From: Candidatus Agathobaculum intestinipullorum
GTDB taxonomy: Bacteria > Bacillota > Clostridia > Oscillospirales > Butyricicoccaceae
DNA length: 64,000 nt
NCBI GenBank assembly: GCA_019117485.1
Contig: DWZQ01000015.1
Coordinates: forward strand, 1 to 64,000
Reading direction: 5' to 3'
The translations under genes were made by a program, and so were the position numbers. Shown here piece by piece: positions 60,082 to 64,000 of the stretch (within the stretch, counting starts at the first letter, position 1; each line of letters opens with the position of its first letter). The notes under the pieces are model-generated. The model saw nothing but the letters and a program-made list of their open reading frames with translations, did not search any database and was not told the origin of the DNA.

Positions 60082-62529
60082 TTAGAACGCGAAATTGGTC
60101 TTGACACGCCAGATGTTCTGCGCATACTCGGCAACCGAACGGTCGGACGCGAAGCGGCCGGAGTTTGCAATGTTCATCAGCGACATATAGTTCCAATTCT
60201 CCGCGTGACGGTACATCTCGCCCACGCGCTCCTGCGCAATCGCGTAGGAGGAGAAGTCCTTCAGGCTCATATAGCGGTCAGCCGGACCGCCGTTGCCGCC
60301 GTGCAGCAGCAGGTTCGCGATGTCGGTGTAGTCAACGCCATCGCCAAAGCCGTGGATCATGTGGTCAAGCACACGCTTGATGACCGGATCGTTCTGGTAG
60401 ATCAGCATCGGCTCATAGTTGCCGGACGCTGCCAGCGCCTCCGCCTCGGGCGTCTCCATGCCGAAGATGAAGATGTTCTCGCGGCCGACTGCCTCGCAGA
60501 TTTCGACGTTCGCGCCATCCATCGTGCCGATGGTGAGCGCGCCGTTCATCATGAACTTCATGTTGCCCGTACCGGATGCTTCCTTGCCCGCGATCGAGAT
60601 CTGCTCGGAAACCTCGGCTGCCGGCATGATCATCTCAGCCAGCGATACCTTGTAGTCCTCAATGAACACAACCTTGAGCTTGCCGCCGATATCCGGATCG
60701 TTGTTGATCATGTTCGCGATCGAATTGATCAGGCGGATGGTCTTTTTCGCCACTGCGTAGCCCGGCGCAGCCTTGGAGCCGAAGATAAACGTGCGCGGCA
60801 CGAAATCCATGCCCGGGTTGTCCTTGAGCTTGTGGTACAGCGAAATGATGTGCAGGATATTGAGCATCTGGCGCTTGTACTCATGCAGGCGCTTGACCTG
60901 TACGTCGAAGATCGAGTCCATGTTGACCTCGATGCCGTTGTGCTCCTTGATATAGTCGGCCAGACGCTGCTTGTTGTCGCGCTTAATCTCGCCCAGACGC
61001 TTGAGCAGCACCTTGTCGTCGCCGTAGTTGGCGAGTACCTGCAACTCGGACGGGTGCTTGCGATAGCCCTTGCCGATCTTGCTCTCGATCAGGGCAGCCA
61101 GCTCCGGGTTGGCCTCGCACAGCCAGCGGCGGTGTGCAATGCCGTTGGTGACGTTGCAGAACTTGGAAGAGTAAATCTTGTAGAAATCGTTGAATACACG
61201 GTCCTTGAGGATCTCGGAGTGCAGCGCGGAAACGCCGTTGATCGAGAACGAGCCGGCGATTGCCAGATGCGCCATGCGGACGGTGTTGTCCGACACGATG
61301 GCCAGCTTGGAGATCTTCTGGAAATCGTTCGGGAAGTAGTTCCACAGCTCCTTGCAGAAACGCTCGTTGATCTCATAGATGATCTGCATGATGCGGGGCA
61401 TCAGCTCCTGCACCAGCGATACCGGCCAGCACTCAAGCGCCTCGGGCATAACGGTGTGGTTGGTGTAAGCGACCGACTGGCTGGTGATATTCCATGCGTT
61501 CTCCCAGCTCATGTCGTTTTCATCCATCAGGATGCGCATGAGTTCGGGGATGACCAGCGTCGGATGGGTATCGTTGATGTGCAGCACATGCTTGTGCGCG
61601 AAGTTCGCCAGCGTGCCGTACTTGGCCTTGTGCTTGGCGCAGATGTCCTGCAAGGTAGCGGACACGAGGAAATACTGCTGCTTCAGACGCAGCGACTGAC
61701 CCTCGCGGTGGTTATCCTCCGGATACAGCACCATCGAGATCGTCTCTGCCATCGCGTGCTTCTCGAGCGCCTTGAGGTACTCACCGGACGAGAACAGCTT
61801 CATGTCCAGAGCGATCGGGCTCTTGGCCTCCCACAGACGCAGGCAGGCGATGTTGTTGGTGTCATAGCCCGAAATCGGCATGTCGTACGGGACAGCCAGC
61901 ACCGGGGTATAGTCATGATACTCAACAACCAGCTTTCCCTGATCGTTGAAATAGGTGTTGACCGTACCGCCGATCTTAACCTCACGGGTGTCGTCCATGG
62001 CCGGGATATGCCAAACGTCACCGGAAGCCAGCCAGGAGTCCGGCAGTTCGACCTGCTGGCCGTCCTCGATCTTCTGCTTGAAGATACCGTGCTCATAGCG
62101 GATGGAATAGCCGGTGCCGCGCACGCCGATCGAAGCCATGCCGTCCATATAGCAGGCGGCAAGGCGACCCAGACCGCCGTTACCCAAACCCGGGTCGGCC
62201 TCTTCCTCAAAGATATCGGCCATCTCATAGCCCATTTCCTTCAGGGCTTCGGTCATGGCGGGCAGGATGCCCAGATTGTAGGCGTTATTGCGCAGGCTGC
62301 GGCCTACAAGAAATTCCATGCACAAATAGTGCACCTGTCGCTCCCCATATTTTTCGACCTCATTCTGAGTCTCGATCATGTGCTCGGTGAGCGCGTCGCG
62401 CACAACCAGCGCGCAGGCCTCGTAAATCTGTTCCTTGGAGGCATCTGCAACCTCACGCCCGAAGTGGCGCTGCAACTTGCCTGCAATAGCCTCCTTCAAA
62501 GCGGTTTTTGTGTACTGATACTTTGGCAT
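60082..62529 (-). CDS. glgP: Glycogen/starch phosphorylase
   Basis: 815 residues, the usual length. The PLP-binding segment EASGTGNMKFMMNGALTIGTMDGANVE is intact (Lys in GTGNMK), as are GNGGLGRLAACYMDGMAS and NDTHPTLVIPELMR. Releases glucose-1-phosphate from alpha-1,4-glucans. Encoded 39 bp after glgA in the same direction, so synthesis and breakdown enzymes share a transcript. Confidence 0.97.
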   Translation of the reverse strand: MPKYQYTKTALKEAIAGKLQRHFGREVADASKEQIYEACALVVRDALTEHMIETQNEVEKYGERQVHYLCMEFLVGRSLRNNAYNLGILPAMTEALKEMGYEMADIFEEEADPGLGNGGLGRLAACYMDGMASIGVRGTGYSIRYEHGIFKQKIEDGQQVELPDSWLASGDVWHIPAMDDTREVKIGGTVNTYFNDQGKLVVEYHDYTPVLAVPYDMPISGYDTNNIACLRLWEAKSPIALDMKLFSSGEYLKALEKHAMAETISMVLYPEDNHREGQSLRLKQQYFLVSATLQDICAKHKAKYGTLANFAHKHVLHINDTHPTLVIPELMRILMDENDMSWENAWNITSQSVAYTNHTVMPEALECWPVSLVQELMPRIMQIIYEINERFCKELWNYFPNDFQKISKLAIVSDNTVRMAHLAIAGSFSINGVSALHSEILKDRVFNDFYKIYSSKFCNVTNGIAHRRWLCEANPELAALIESKIGKGYRKHPSELQVLANYGDDKVLLKRLGEIKRDNKQRLADYIKEHNGIEVNMDSIFDVQVKRLHEYKRQMLNILHIISLYHKLKDNPGMDFVPRTFIFGSKAAPGYAVAKKTIRLINSIANMINNDPDIGGKLKVVFIEDYKVSLAEMIMPAAEVSEQISIAGKEASGTGNMKFMMNGALTIGTMDGANVEICEAVGRENIFIFGMETPEAEALAASGNYEPMLIYQNDPVIKRVLDHMIHGFGDGVDYTDIANLLLHGGNGGPADRYMSLKDFSSYAIAQERVGEMYRHAENWNYMSLMNIANSGRFASDRSVAEYAQNIWRVKTNFAF

Positions 62530-62568
62530 GGTGTCTCTTGTCTCCTCACTTTGTTTGCTTGATCTGTG

Positions 62569-64000
62569 TTACCAGCCCAGGGCAGAGTGGTAAACCTCAA
62601 TGTATCTATCTGCCGAGCTGCCCCAGCTGAAGTCGCTCTGCATTCCCTGCAACATCAGCTTTTTCCAGGCGGGTTTATTATAACGGAATACGCCGCAGGC
62701 CTCGCGGATGACGTGCAGCATGTCATGCGCATTGTAGCTTGCGAAGGTAAAGCCGTTGCCCGTGCCCGCGTAATCGACGAACGCCTGCACGGTGTCCTTC
62801 AGGCCGCCGGTTTCGCGCACGATCGGGATCGTGCCGTAGCGCAGTGCAATCATCTGCGCCAAACCGCACGGCTCGAACTTGGACGGCATCAGGAACATAT
62901 CCGCGCCCGCATAGATGCGGTTGGCAAGGTCGCCCGAGAACATGATCGACGCGGAAATGTTGTTCGGATAGCGGCGCTTGGCCTCGAGGAACATCTGCTC
63001 GTACCGCCAGTCGCCCTTGCCCAGCACGATCAAACGCAGATCATCGGACAGGATGTCGTGCAGCACGGCCTCGAGCAGGTCGAGGCCCTTCTGGTCGACA
63101 AAGCGGGTGACCATGCCGATGACCGGCGTGTTCTCGTCGCCCTCGATGCCGCACAGCTTGAGCAGCTCGAGCTTGTTGACCTTTTTGTCGTCCGGGTTAT
63201 TGGGGCCGTAGTTTTTGAAAATCTTGGGGTCGGTTTCCGGGTTGAAGGCGTCCATGTCGATACCGTTCAAAATGCCATGCAGCTTATAGCTGTTCATGCG
63301 CAGCACGGAATCGAGGCGGTAGCCGTAGTATTCGGTCTGGATCTCGCCAGCGTAGGTGGGCGAAACCGTGGTCACCGCAGTCGAGGCCACGATCGCGGCC
63401 TTCATCAGGTTAACATCGCCATCCATCGCCATGAAGCCCGAGCGGAAGTGCGCGTCGTCGATGCCGAGCACATACTCGAGGATTTCGCGGCCGTAGCGAC
63501 CCTGATACTGGATATTATGGATGGTAAACACGGTTTTGATGTTCTCGTAGAACGGACGGGAGGAGAACATCAGGTTATAGTACACCGGCACGAGCGCACT
63601 CTGCCAGTCATTGCAGTTGATGACGTCCGGCTTCCAGTCGAGGTCGGGCAGCACCTCCAGCACGGCCTTGGAGAAGTAGGCGAAGCGTTCCGCGTCGTCA
63701 TACTCGCCGTAGATCTGGCTGCGGGCAAAGTAATACTCGTTGTCGATGAAATAGAAGGTTACGCCGTCCGCCTCATAGCGGAACACGCCGCAGTACTGGT
63801 TGCGCCAGCCCAAACGGACGTAAGCGTTTTTCAGGTAAAAGAACTTTTCGCGCCATTCCTGCCCAATCGCGGAGTACAGTGGGCAGAACACACGCACGTC
63901 ATGCCCTTTTGCGGCCAGCGCCTTGGGCAGCGAACCGGCCACATCGCCCAAACCACCGGTTTTGACAAATGGGGCGCATTCGCTGGTGACGTACATTATT
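62569..64000 (-). CDS. glgA: Glycogen synthase, N-terminus cut by window edge
   Basis: At least 475 residues. ADP-glucose binding motif KTGGLGDVAGSLPKAL at the start, and the C-terminal GT5 motif MPSKFEPCGLAQMIALRYGT with ETGGLKDTV. The frame continues through the last bases (..I-M-Y-V-T-S-E); family members usually begin M-K-(I/V)-L-Y-V-x-S-E, so only two or three residues are probably missing. Elongates glycogen from ADP-glucose. Confidence 0.95.
   Translation of the reverse strand, partial: IMYVTSECAPFVKTGGLGDVAGSLPKALAAKGHDVRVFCPLYSAIGQEWREKFFYLKNAYVRLGWRNQYCGVFRYEADGVTFYFIDNEYYFARSQIYGEYDDAERFAYFSKAVLEVLPDLDWKPDVINCNDWQSALVPVYYNLMFSSRPFYENIKTVFTIHNIQYQGRYGREILEYVLGIDDAHFRSGFMAMDGDVNLMKAAIVASTAVTTVSPTYAGEIQTEYYGYRLDSVLRMNSYKLHGILNGIDMDAFNPETDPKIFKNYGPNNPDDKKVNKLELLKLCGIEGDENTPVIGMVTRFVDQKGLDLLEAVLHDILSDDLRLIVLGKGDWRYEQMFLEAKRRYPNNISASIMFSGDLANRIYAGADMFLMPSKFEPCGLAQMIALRYGTIPIVRETGGLKDTVQAFVDYAGTGNGFTFASYNAHDMLHVIREACGVFRYNKPAWKKLMLQGMQSDFSWGSSADRYIEVYHSALGW

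Noticed and set aside
60013-62562. 849-residue plus-strand ORF
   Set aside because: It is the antisense shadow of glgP in GC-rich codons; glgP has every family motif on the minus strand.

Overview
The window is GC-rich (about 60% by eye) and reads as a piece of a Gram-positive gut-type Clostridia chromosome, most likely of the Oscillospiraceae/Butyricicoccaceae kind. The supports are AGGAGG-type ribosome binding sites with some GTG/TTG starts, two T-box leaders, a large SRP RNA upstream of dnaX-ybaB-recR, TTGACA/TATAAT promoters, a four-subunit 2-oxoacid:ferredoxin oxidoreductase, PrfC, TrpB2 and many Clostridia-type hypothetical families. The genus is an inference. No tRNA, rRNA, CRISPR array, phage or insertion sequence was found; this is mostly core chromosome.

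Layout. 0-6 kb: end of an FtsW/RodA-type gene, a two-component system, rsmI plus a tRNA methyltransferase, a DtxR-type metal regulator, and a divergent orphan CobL-like protein. 5.9-9.2 kb: T-box leader and a four-subunit pyruvate/2-oxoisovalerate ferredoxin oxidoreductase operon. 9.5-13.2 kb: YitT-type membrane protein, a small membrane protein, and the agmatine-to-putrescine pair aguA-aguB. 13.2-17.6 kb: a tiny divergent RHH/zinc-ribbon module, then a MoxR ATPase / VWA / LRR-like operon. 17.7-25 kb: Trp-type T-box with trpB2, DUF1622, bcp-yaaA-UvrD helicase operon, a PHP phosphatase and a membrane protein. 25-33 kb: prfC, recR-ybaB-dnaX with SRP RNA, and a class A PBP with a Gly/Thr/Glu repeat tail. 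33-38.5 kb: sporulation-type polysaccharide deacetylase, small regulators, DUF362-ferredoxin protein, DAHP synthase, amidase. 38.6-44.7 kb: a polyamine cluster (structured leader, speD, speA, speE, carboxyspermidine dehydrogenase, carboxyspermidine decarboxylase). 44.7-45.2 kb: a second RHH/zinc-ribbon module. 45.2-51.9 kb: pstSCAB-phoU-RR-HK phosphate operon with a circularly permuted PstS. 51.9-60 kb: O-antigen-ligase-like protein, DUF4330, small lipoprotein, ispE, PHP, CPBP protease, ackA, tmcAL, small zinc ribbon. 60-64 kb: glgP and glgA.

How the genes work together. Arginine can go to agmatine (SpeA), N-carbamoylputrescine (AguA), putrescine (AguB), and then to spermidine by two different routes that are encoded side by side: SpeD/SpeE (aminopropyl transfer) and CASDH/CASDC (carboxyspermidine). 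The Pst/Pho genes form one phosphate-starvation unit. glgP and glgA form part of a glycogen operon.

The most unusual observations are: (1) a family of four dispersed, 155-195 bp multi-hairpin elements whose stems differ by compensatory changes; (2) two copies of a divergent module of a ribbon-helix-helix regulator and a 57-59 residue CxxC/CxxC protein; (3) a PstS whose two halves are in swapped order; (4) the double spermidine pathway behind an unclassified structured leader with its own terminator; (5) an amino-acid T-box in front of a ferredoxin oxidoreductase.
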